Origin: Macrothele yani
Taxonomy: Eukaryota > Arthropoda > Arachnida > Araneae > Macrothelidae
Assembly (NCBI GenBank): GCA_039090855.1
Contig: CM077034.1
Location: 13,963,970 to 14,027,969 of the forward strand
Length of the DNA: 64,000 bases
Direction: 5' to 3'
Shown here in pieces: positions 36,661-46,984 of this stretch. Within the stretch, counting starts at the first letter, position 1. Each line of letters begins with the position of its first letter. The notes under the pieces were generated by a model. That model worked only from the letters and a program-made list of their open reading frames with translations. It was not told the origin of the DNA and did no database searches. The position numbers and the translations under genes were made by a program.

Positions 36661-36912
36661 TATATTCCTCAAACCAACTATTGTAAAAATTACAATATAA
36701 TAAAATATTACCATTTCAGCCTTCTAAATATTTATTTTTTAATATCAAACAAAGACAAAGTACACATGGCTCATATCGCGAATCGGTAAAACAAAAAAAT
36801 GTGCTATGAAAATAATATTAGTCTGACAATTATTGTAGTGTGAGTATATGTCTATTTCACACTTTCACACATTAATTTACAGGTACTTGAAAATGTTAAA
36901 AAAAAAAAAAAG

Positions 36913-37142
36913 GCCGCCCCGGTGGCGCAGTGGTCTAAGGCGCTGGCCTCTGATCATTCGTCCGTAAGGGGTCCAGGTTCGAATCCCAGTGAGGCATGGA
37001 TGTTGTGTTTGTCTTACGGCACTGGCTCTCTCCCTTCCCTGGAACCAGTGACCCTAAATTAGGGACGGGCGACTGCTTATAGCCCATTGTGTTGCTCACG
37101 GTGGTCGTTAAACCTCCAATTAAAAAAAAAAAAAAAAAAAAA
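36913..37142 (+). mobile_element. Single tRNA-derived SINE
   Basis: Head GCCGCCCCGGTGGCGCAGTGG, B box GGTTCGAATCC, one 135-bp body, poly-A of about 21. It keeps the fuller 'taaggcgctggcc' D/anticodon region also seen at 27505, whereas the clustered copies read 'taagcgatggcc'. It was probably inserted independently of the cluster. Confidence 0.92.
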
Positions 37143-38377
37143 GCTTGTGGTGAAAACATTTCTCTGCGTTCGCACTTCCTCACTTCTTGTAGAAGAGAGG
37201 GGTGGGCAAAGTACGGTGTTAACGGCTACTTCACCGGATGTGTGATTTTGAAAGTGCTTCCTCGTTGTTTTGGCTCTGTGACCTCCCTCTCCCCGCTCCT
37301 ACCTCTTCCATGTCATTTCTGCCGATCGCGGGCAAGAACTTATTTCGCAATCGGTCCTTCAGCTTTCATGGAATTCATGCTATTTTTGCAGAAGACAGAA
37401 CTGTCTGTTTTGAATCGTTAACATAGCAGTGTTAAATGTGTTTCGAATAGGGAATTTCGTAATTGCTAGCACTCAAGATTAATTACAATACATAAAAATA
37501 AATATTTTAAAAAAATAGCGTTAAGTTTTTCAGTACTGCCGGAAAAGAGAACGAAAATGAAAATGACCTCCTACCCCTTGCGATTGTTAATTATACTCGA
37601 CAACCGTTTCTGGTACGTCCACCCCTCGTAATCCATCCCCCCTCTAGCTTGTAAAATATGTGATGACAAACCATGTGGTGAAACTTTACTTGCCTGACAG
37701 ACTGTTGAGTGTGTTTACATTTTCTGGGGATCGAGGCTGCCGGGATTCTTTGTTTACTTTTATTTTCTTATTTCGGTCTTCGGTGTTTCCGCTTCCAGTA
37801 TCTTAAGGTGAAGAGCGCGCCCTTAGCAGTTGTTTACAAGCAACTATTTCTTGAGGTTTTCTCTCCAGCTGGGAAGCCCTGGTTTCGGCAACAACTGAAA
37901 TTAAAAACTTTTTTTTTTTTTTTTTCTGTAGTTACGCATACGCGTTGTCTCTGTCATGCGCGATGGAAAGTTGACACATATTATTGTTTTGACGTTTCGA
38001 TCAACCTAAATTGATTGATGCTTTAATCGCCCTAAATGTTTGATGCTTCAATCGAACTCCTTCCGTGTAGGAATTTTTTTGATTAGTTAGCAGCCATGCG
38101 CAAAAACAAATACATGAAAATAATTGGAAATTGGGAATTTTCACTTAATTTATCACTTGCTAGGACATAGTTTTTTTCTTGCTGCAATGCACAGTTCACA
38201 GTTTAAATATGGTATTTTATCCCTCCAGTTAACTTGCACCCATTTGTAAAGGGAGCACCATTTTTCAAGTTTGTTCGGAAGGTATATTAGATTCAGTAGC
38301 AGTTTTACGTTTTTATTTTATTTTAAACTCACTTTCTTTCTGTAAATGCATTTATGGCACCTCTATTCATAGTGATT
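37143..38377. other. No feature recognised
   Basis: Mixed sequence with short open stretches (37089-37426, 37709-38014) that match nothing I recognise and include poly-T runs. I would not call a gene here. Confidence 0.5.
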
Positions 38378-38436
38378 GTGGAATAACTTTTTTACGGGTC
38401 TTATAGAGGTTATTTTGCATGAAAGTTGTTGTCAAA

Positions 38437-38467
38437 TTTTCGAACTAAATCCTAGTTCGTCATCAGG
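38437..38467 (-). ncRNA. Hammerhead-like core, PLE left flank
   Basis: Minus strand: CCTGATGA, C, stem GAACTA/TAGTTC, GAAAA. The core CUGAUGA...GAAA and stem II are present. One unpaired base precedes stem II, and stems I and III were not confirmed. It may be a relic. Confidence 0.4.
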
Positions 38468-38480
38468 ACTATGTCACTGG

Positions 38481-39334
38481 AAAAAATTGAAATCCTGGTC
38501 TCTTCAGATAGTCAAAAAGATCTTCACAAAGACGAATTAAAGAAATATTGGCAGAAAACAATTACCCCTCCCCATATGTTGAGAAAATATTTAGACAAGT
38601 GCCAAAAAAGAAGCAGGAGAAAACCAACTTCAAATTCACCAGCAAAATTACGTACCACAAGGGACTTTTCGAGAAACTGAAAAGGATTGGAGCAAAATAT
38701 AATATCAGGCTAACTCTAGATCTTAATAACAAAATAAAGAAATTCCTGCCAGCTTTAAAGCAGAAAGAATTGGACATCCAATTGCAAGAAGGAGTAATTT
38801 ATTGCATCGACTGTAACTGCGGACTCAGCTGTATAGGAGAAACAGGGAGAAGTATTAAGGTCCGAATGAAAGAACACCAAGCAGCTATTAGGAACATTGG
38901 GAACAAAACAGGGCTAGACAGACATATACAAGCAAGTGGACACTCCATAAATTGGGACTCAGTGAAAATAATCGCCCACCAGTCAAACTTAGTAAAGAGA
39001 AAACTAGAAGAAGGGATCGAAATAGCAAGAAGAAGAAGTACCACAATTAATGACTCAGCTATATAGGAGAAACAGGGAGAAGTATTAAGGTCCGAATGAA
39101 AGAACACCAAGCAGCTATTAGGAACATTGGTAACAAAACAGAGCTAGACAGACATATACAAGCAAGTGGACACTCCATAAATTGGAACTCAGTGAAAATA
39201 ATCGCCCACCAGTCAAACTTAGTAAAGAGGAAACTAGGAGAAGGGATCGAAATAGCAAGAAGAAGAAGTGCCACAATTAACGATAATTGCGGATGGACTC
39301 TTCCAATTGAGTGGCAGCAGCAACTACTCCAGTG
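38481..39334 (+). pseudogene. PLE connector and GIY-YIG endonuclease, C-terminal half tandemly duplicated
   Basis: After a one-base frame change near 38541 the frame reads ENNYPSPYVEKIFRQVPKKK and YNIRLTLDLNNKIKKFL, then the endonuclease: EGVIYCIDCNCGLSCIGETG (GVY-YIG with the Cys pair typical of PLEs), RSIKVRMKEHQAAIRN, and LDRHIQASGHSINWDSVKII. It breaks at SATTIND-like text near 39055. There the segment from the YIGE(T/S)GRS block onward is repeated (39059-39334) and ends INDNCGWTLPIEWQQQLLQ and a stop. The duplicated block is about 233 bp. The second copy preserves the natural C-terminus; the first does not. Confidence 0.88.
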
Positions 39335-39342
39335 ACATAGTC

Positions 39343-39371
39343 CTGATGACGAACTAGGCTTTAGTTCGAAA
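39343..39371 (+). ncRNA. Hammerhead-like core, PLE right flank
   Basis: CTGATGA, C, GAACTA-GGCTT-TAGTTC, GAAA. A downstream TGACA/TGTCA pairing could serve as a weak stem III. It is the inverted copy of 38437-38467. Confidence 0.42.
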
Positions 39372-39434
39372 ATTTGACAACCAACTGTCATGAAAAATAA
39401 CCTCTATAAGACCCGTAAAAAAGTTATTCCACAA

Positions 39435-39620
39435 GCAAGATATATGATAAATAAAGAGTTCCCTCGTTTCAGATTTTCATTTTGGACTCTAAGTATTTTT
39501 TATTAATTAATAAAACTATGGAAGATGCCTTGGCACGACTTTCGTTGCACGTAAAAAATGAAGGGAAAGGTCAATAAAAGTTCTGAAACTGGGGAACTCT
39601 TTATTTATCATATATCTTGC
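39435..39620. mobile_element. 186-bp inverted-repeat (MITE-like) element
   Basis: GCAAGATATATGATAAATAA at 39435 and 19 further bases pair with the reverse complement ending at 39620 (39-nt arms, two mismatches). It begins two bases after the PLE flank ends. No TSD is obvious, so it may instead be a stem-loop remnant. Confidence 0.6.
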
Positions 39621-40029
39621 GTTAGCCACAAACTGTGTTCAAAAATGTGCAGAATTACCCTAGCAATTTGTGAAATACGCTTGCCCGTTGGTTAACAAGA
39701 GAAGGCAGCAATACAAGATGGCGGGTCTCGTAGAGCCTTAAGATTTTGAAAAGTGTTCTTGAATTTTCTGAATAAAGTTAAATAAAAAAAAAAAAAAAAA
39801 TCTATGTTTTGAGGTTGCTCGCCTTTATTCCCTAAATCTTTTAGGAGGTTTTCGTCTCTACACATTTCCAACACGTATTTTTCTTATTTACATCGTGGTT
39901 CGAGCCCCCCCCCCCCAAAAAAAAACATTTTCAACTCATGCAAACTTTACTCCCTTTCCCTTCTTTTCCCTATGACCAAATTCAGATTCAAAATAATCTA
40001 CCACACATATACACAATTGAACTCCCTAA
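39621..40029. other. No feature recognised
   Basis: AT-rich with poly-A (about 39783-39800) and a C9-A9 run near 39907-39925. No coding signal seen. Confidence 0.5.
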
Positions 40030-41300
40030 AACACATTAATCTAATTAAAACATCAATAAAAACCTATTTACACATTTCCTAAAACGTCAAAGTTAAAGAG
40101 CTGTAACCCAAAATTATTTACAATTGCACATAAGTGCCAAATTAAAAGTAAACCCAAATACCTGACACAATCACTACATTCAACAATCACGGACCTCTCT
40201 CCCCTCAGAAACAAGCATAACAACCAAGCACTTTCAGCCAGTGCCCAGGCCATTTTTAAGGAGCGGACGCAACAGATGTGCCAAGTGTCACCATCCACGA
40301 AACGTAGCGAATGTTTCAGTGTTCACGCGACATCATCTCATTTCCCGTTCTCCGTCGTTCAGGCGCAGTGGCGCCATCTATCAGATGACCCAATAGCCAT
40401 CTTTTTCTTTCGTACTTATAAATATCTGTTCGATTTGTTTGATTCTTGAAACTAATCATCTTATATTCTAACACATTTTTTATTTTTTATATTACATAAT
40501 TTTTTTTCCTCTTGCCTTTTCCCCTCTGTTCTTTTCTGCAGCTTTCCTTTCTGATCAAATCCTTCCAATATGTGTTTAAGCTATTAGGATCATTAACGTT
40601 ACATAACCTGTGTCTATTTTTTTTTCTATCAACACTGTCTCCGCCAATCTCAAATGCCTTTCCGTACGACAATTCTTAATCATTTTTATTTCATCAAACT
40701 TTGGGTGTTGCCTTTGTTCAATACAGTACTGGACCAATGCAGTTCTTTTTTCTGCCAATTTCATAAGTGCTGTTGTAAACGATGTTTTAGTTTATTTTTA
40801 GTGCTTCCTATATATGATACTGTAGGATTGTTGCTTATAGGAATTTCGTAAACGCCAGCTCTGTCCAAGCACTTCTTGTTTTCTATCGTATTGATTACAA
40901 AATTTTTAATGGTATGTACTTTATTGCCCAATTGTAAATTATACCTATTACACAATTTATTAATTTCAGCTGAAATTCCTTTTATGTACTGAAACGATCC
41001 AGTATATTTAATCTGCTTATTATTATTTCTTCTTATGTTTGAAGAGTTAATACAACTGTTCTGCACTTCCTTAATCCATTTTTTTTATTTGTTTACTGGG
41101 ATACCCATAATTCTTTGCAACATCTGTAATATATTTCAATTCATCCTTTCTGTATTGCATATTTGATGTGTGCATAAAAGCTCTTTTTATTAAAGTCTTA
41201 ATACTGTTACATTTATGAGCATATGGATGATAAGAATCATATGGTATAATCACAGGTACGTATGCTGGTTTTCTGTAAACTGTGTTAGATTATACCGTTT
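40030..41300 (-). pseudogene. Penelope-like element, 3' half (RT tail plus GIY-YIG)
   Basis: Minus strand from 41300: NLTVYRKPAYVPVIIPYDSY (the RT YRKP block), HKCNSIKTLIKRAF, KDELKYITDVAKNYGYP; a frame change near 41080; a connector with YIKGISAEINKLCNRYNLQ; then LDRAGVYEIPISN, VSYIGSTKNKLKHRLQQH, a second frame change, LVQYCIEQRQHPKFDE and RLAETVLIEKK. The GIY-YIG core is intact here, unlike the sister copy at 25748-27011. The non-coding 3' end includes GTGGCGCCATCTATC near 40368; its exact limit is unclear. The 5' end meets the 70-bp satellite at about 41300. Confidence 0.87.
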
Positions 41301-44300
41301 TGGGATATTATCAACTGGTAATATCAAAGGGTTTTGAGTTCAAGAATTGGGGTTTTTACCTACGAAGGTTGGGATATTATCAACTGATAATATCAAAAGG
41401 TTTTGAGTTCAAGAATTGGGGTTTTTACCAACGAAGGTTGGGATATTATCAACTGATAATATCGAAAGGTTTTGAGTTCAAGAATTGGGGTTTTTACCAA
41501 TGAAAGTTGGGATATTATCAACCGATAATATCATTAACAAAAGGTTTTGAGTTCAAGAATTGGGGTTTTTACCAACGAAGGTTGGGATATTATCAACCGA
41601 TAATATCGAAAGGTTTTGAGTTCAAGAATTAGGGTTTTTACCAACGAAGGTTGGGATATTATCAACTGATAATATCAAAAGGTTTTGAGTTCAAGAATTG
41701 GGGTTTTTACCAACGAAGGTTGAGATATTATCAACCGATAATATCGAAAGGTTTTGAGTTCAAGAATTGGGGTTTTTACCAACGAAAGTTGGGATATTAT
41801 CAACCGATAATATCATTAACAAAAGGTTTTGAGTTCAAGAATTGGGGTTTTTACCAACAAAGGTTGGGATATTATCAACCGATAATATCGAAAGGTTTTG
41901 AGTTCAAGAATTGGGGTTTTTACCAACGAAGGTTGAGATATTATCAACTGATAATATCATTATCAAAAAGGTTTTGAGTTCAAGAATTGGGGGTTTTACC
42001 AACGAAGGTTGGGATATTATCAACTGATAATATCGAAAGGTTTTGAGTTCAAAAATTGGGGTTTTTGCCAATGAAGGTTGGAATATTATCAACCGATAAT
42101 ATCCAAAGGTTTTGAGTTCAAGAATTGGGGTTTTTGCCAACGAAGGTTGGGATATTATCAACTGATAATATCAAAAGGTTTTGAGTTCAAGAATTGGGGT
42201 TTTTACCAACGAAGGTTGGGATATTATCAACTGATAATATCGAAAGGTTTTGAGTTCAAGAATTGGGGTTTTTACCAACGAAGGTTGGGATATTATTAAC
42301 CGATAATATCGAAAGGTTTTGATTTCAAGAATTGGGGTTTTTACTAACGAAGGTTGGAATATTATCAACTGATAATATCCAAAGGGTTTGAGTTCAAGAA
42401 TTGGGGTTTTTACCAACGAAGGTTGAGATATTATCAACTGATAATATCATTATCAAAAGGTTTTGAGTTCAAGAATTGGGGGTTTTACCAACGAAGGTTG
42501 GGATATTATCAACTGATAATATCGAAAGGTTTTGAGTTCAAGAATTGGGGTTTTTGCCAATGAAGGTTGGAATATTATCAACCGATAATATCCAAAGGTT
42601 TTGAGTTCAAGAATTGGGGTTTTTGCCAACGAAGGTTGGGATATTATCAACTGATAATATCAAAAGGTTTTGAGTTCAAGAATTGGGGTTTTTACCAACG
42701 AAGGTTGGGATATTATCAACTGATAATATCGAAAGGTTTTGAGTTCAAGAATTGGGGTTTTTACCAACGAAGGTTGGGATATTATCAACCGATAATATCG
42801 AAAGGTTTTGATTTCAAGAATTGGGGTTTTTACTAACGAAGGTTGGAATATTATCAACTGATAATATCCAAAGGGTTTGAGTTCAAGAATTGGGGTTTTT
42901 ACCAACGAAGGTTGAGATATTATCAACTGATAATATAATTATCAAAAGGTTTTGAGTTCAAGAATTGGGGGTTTTACCAACGAAGGTTGGGATATTATCA
43001 ACTGATAATATCGAAAGGTTTTGAGTTCAAGAATTGGGGTTTTTGCCAATGAAGGTTGGAATATTATCAACCGATAATATCCAAAGGTTTTGAGTTCAAG
43101 AATTGGGGTTTTTGCCAACGAAGGTTGCGATATTATCAACTGATAATATCAAAAGGTTTTGAGTTCAAGAATTGGGGTTTTTACCAACGAAGGTTGGGAT
43201 ATTATCAACTGATAATATCGAAGGTTTTGAGTTCAAGAATTGGGGTTCTTACCAACGAAGGTTGGGATATTATCAACCGATAATATCGAAAGGTTTTGAA
43301 TTCAAGAATTGGGGTTTTTACCAACGAAGGTTTAGATATTATCAACTGATAATATCATTATCAAAAGGTTTTGAGTTCAAGAATTAGGGGTTTTACCAAC
43401 GAAGGTTGGGATATTATCAACCGATAATATCATTATCAAAAGGTTCTGAGTTCAAGAATTGGGGTTTTTACCAATGAAGGTTGGGATATTATCAACCGAT
43501 AATATCCAAAGGTTTTGAGTTCAAGAATTGGGGTTTTTGCCAACGAAGGTTGGGATATTATCAACTGATAATATCAAAAGGTTTTGAGTTCAAGAATTGG
43601 GGTTTTTACCAACGAAGGTTGGGATATTATCAACTGATAATATCGAAAGGTTTTGAGTTCAAGAATTGGGGTTTTTACCAACGAAGGTTGGGATATTATC
43701 AACCGATAATATCGAAAGGTTTTGATTTCAAGAATTGGGGTTTTTACTAACGAAGATTGGAATATTATCAACTGATAATATCCAAAGGGTTTGAGTTCAA
43801 GAATTGGGGTTTTTACCAACGAAGGTTGAGATATTATCAACTGATAATATCATTATCAAAAAGGTTTTGAGTTCAAGAATTGGGGTTTTACCAACGAAGG
43901 TTGGGATATTATCAACTGATAATATCGAAAGGTTTTGAGTTCAAGAATTGGGGTTTTTGCCAATGAAGGTTGGAATATTATCAACCGATAATATCCAAAG
44001 GTTTTGAGTTCAAGAATTGGGGTTTTTGCCAACGAAGGTTGGGATATTATCAACTGATAATATCAAAAGGTTTTGAGTTCAAGAATTGGGGTTTTTACCA
44101 ACGAAGGTTGAGATATTATCAACTGATAATATCATTATCAAAAGGTTTTGAGTTCAAGAATTGGGGGTTTTACCAACGAAGGTTGGGATATTATCAACTG
44201 ATAATATCGAAAGGTTTTGAGTTCAAGAATTGGGGTTTTTGCCAATGAAGGTTGGAATATTATCAACCGATAATATCCAAAGGTTTTGAGTTCAAGAATT

Positions 44301-46502
44301 GGGGTTTTTGCCAACGAAGGTTGGGATATTATCAACTGATAATATCAAAAGGTTTTGAGTTCAAGAATTGGGGTTTTTACCAACGAAGGTTGGGATATTA
44401 TCAACTGATAATATCGAAAGGTTTTGAGTTCAAGAATTGGGGTTTTTACCAACGAAGGTTGGGATATTATCAACCGATAATATCGAAAGGTTTTGATTTC
44501 AAGAATTGGGGTTTTTACTAACGAAGATTGGAATATTATCAACTGATAATATCCAAAGGGTTTGAGTTCAAGAATTGGGGTTTTTACCAACGAAGGTTGA
44601 GATATTATCAACTGATAATATCATTATCAAAAGGTTTTGAGTTCAAGAATTGGGGGTTTTACCAACGAAGGTTGGGATATTATCAACTGATAATATCGAA
44701 AGGTTTTGAGTTCAAGAATTGGGGTTTTTGCCAATGAAGGTTGGAATATTATCAACCGATAATATCCAAAGGTTTTGAGTTCAAGAATTGGGGTTTTTGC
44801 CAACGAAGGTTGGGATATTATCAACTGATAATATCAAAAGGTTTTGAGTTCAAGAATTGGGGTTTTTACCAACGAAGGTTGGGATATTATCAACTGATAA
44901 TATCGAAAGGTTTTGAGTTCAAGAATTGGGGTTTTTACCAACGAAGGTTGGGATATTATCAACCGATAATATCGAAAGGTTTTGATTTCAAGAATTGGGG
45001 TTTTTACTAACGAAGATTGGAATATTATCAACTGATAATATCCAAAGGGTTTGAGTTCAAGAATTGGGGTTTTTACCAACGAAGGTTGAGATATTATCAA
45101 CTGATAATATCATTATCAAAAGGTTTTGAGTTCAAGAATTGGGGGTTTTACCAACGAAGGTTGGGGTATTATCAACTGATAATATCGAAAGGTTTTGAGT
45201 TCAAGAATTGGGGTTTTTGCCAATGAAGGTTGGAATATTATCAACCGATAATATCCAAAGGTTTTGAGTTCAAGAATTGGGGTTTTTGCCAACGAAGGTT
45301 GGGATATTATCAACTGATAATATCAAAAGGTTTTGAGTTCAAGAATTGGGGTTTTTACCAACGAAGGTTGGGATATTATCAACTGATAATATCGAAAGGT
45401 TTTGAGTTCAAGAATTGGGGTTTTTACCAACGAAGGTTGGAATATTATCAACTGATAATATCCAAAGGGTTTGAGTTCAAGAATTGGGGTTTTTACCAAC
45501 GAAGGTTGAGATATTATCAACTGATAATATCATTATCAAAAGGTTTTGAGTTCAAGAATTGGGGGTTTTACCAACGAAGGTTGGGATATTATCAACTGAT
45601 AATATCGAAAGGTTTTGAGTTCAAGAATTGGGGTTTTTGCCAATGAAGGTTGGAATATTATCAACCGATAATATCCAAAGGTTTTGAGTTCAAGAATTGG
45701 GGTTTTTACCAACGAAGGTTGAGATATTATCAACTGATAATATCATTATCAAAAGGTTTTGAGTTCAAGAATTGGGGGTTTTACCAACGAAGGTTGGGAT
45801 ATTATCAACTGATAATATCGAAAGGTTTTGAGTTCAAGAATTGGGGTTTTTGCCAATGAAGGTTGGAATATTATCAACCGATAATATCCAAAGGTTTTGA
45901 GTTCAAGAATTGGGGTTTTTGCCAACGAAGGTTGGGATATTATCAACTGATAATATCAAAAGGTTTTAATTCAAGAATTGGGGTTTTTACCAACGAAGGT
46001 TTAGATATTATCAACTGATAATATCATTATCAAAAGGTTTTGAGTTCAAGAATTAGGGGGTTTTACCAACGAAGTTTGGGATATTATCAACCGATAATAT
46101 CATTATCAAAAGGTTCTGAGTTCAAGAATTGGGGTTTTTACCAATGAAGGTTGGGATATTATCAACTGATAATATCCAAAGATTTTGAGTTCAAGAATTG
46201 GGGTTTTTGCCAACGAAGGTTGGAATATTATCAACCGATAATATCCAAAGGTTTTGAGTTCAAGAATTGGGGTTTTTGCCAACGAAGGTTGGGATATTAT
46301 CAACTGATAATATTCAAGGGTTTTGAGTTCAAGAATTGGGGTTTTTGCCAACGAAGGTTGGAATATTATCAACCAATAATATCCAAAGGTTTTGAGTTCA
46401 AGAATTGGGGTTTTTGCCAACGAAGGTTGGGATATTATCAACTGATAATATCAAAAGGTTTTGAGTTCAAGAATTGTGGTTTTTACCAACGAAGGTTGGG
46501 TT
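41301..46502. repeat. 70-bp hairpin satellite, about 74 copies, with a 489-bp higher-order unit
   Basis: Monomers of 69-75 bp, each containing the palindrome GATATTATC-N4-GATAATATC followed by ttttgagttcaagaattgg and tttttaccaacgaagg. Variants (AACT/AACC loops, a six-base cattat insertion, ttgccaatgaagg) are ordered so that seven monomers repeat as a 489-bp unit, clearest at 42078-43056 and 44252-45230. Because most monomers are 69 bp, both strands show open frames (repeating YYQLIISKGFEFKNWGFYQR). I regard these as by-products. Confidence 0.97.
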
Positions 46503-46984
46503 TTACACGCTGATGGGAAGGGTGGGGTGGGTGATACAGTTTTGGGACCTAGAAGGCAAATGCACTTCGTGGATTTGGGCATTCGTCGAACATTTGAAAG
46601 AACCTAAAGACAAAAAAATAGAACACCGCACCGGAGGCTTGAACCAAGCATGACAACAAAATGAATAAAATGTGCAGCGAAATGTGAAAAAGGTAAGCAA
46701 CCTTGTTATTATTATAATTGTATGCACATAAATTAAAAACAACTGTGGCTTCTGCTATGGATGTTTTAACCTGAATTTAGAAAAGAAGGTTCTGATTTGT
46801 TATCTTAAAAGATACATTTTCCTGGGCATTCAGCTTTTACTACCTGGGCAGGTAAAATAATTTCTGCACATGCCCAGCTGGACATGTAACTTTTCAGTTA
46901 TTTTTCAAGCCCAGCCTTTTGGTGCAGCACTAGTCTTTCTAGTTTTTTATATTAATTCACAAACTTGTGGATACCCCCTTCTAT
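46503..46984. other. Unique intergenic or intronic sequence, no feature recognised
   Basis: Lies between two satellites. It is a likely part of the intron upstream of the SNX exons. No exon-like ORF with splice sites was found. Confidence 0.5.

Larger units (their letters stand above)
38378..39432 (+). mobile_element. Penelope-like element remnant with 104-bp inverted flanks
   Basis: Coding remnants of the PLE connector and GIY-YIG domain lie between inverted copies of one flank (38378-38480 and 39329-39432, about 95 percent identical). Both flanks contain a CTGATGA ... GAAA hammerhead-like core, reversed in the left copy. Long terminal repeats that may be inverted, and hammerhead motifs, are known features of PLEs. 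The RT domain is missing. Confidence 0.82.

Noticed and set aside
37709..38014. 101-codon open frame
   Set aside because: It has no recognised motif, contains a poly-T derived phenylalanine run, and lies in transposon-rich sequence.
41301..46502. CRISPR-like array of palindromic repeats
   Set aside because: There are no unique spacers; the whole 70-bp unit is repeated, and the window is eukaryotic.
41282..46513. Repeating peptide frames (YYQLIISKGFEFKNWGFYQR) in the 70-bp array
   Set aside because: Most monomers are 69 bp, frames are open on both strands, and variants of 70 and 75 bp break them. There is no start context or splice signal.
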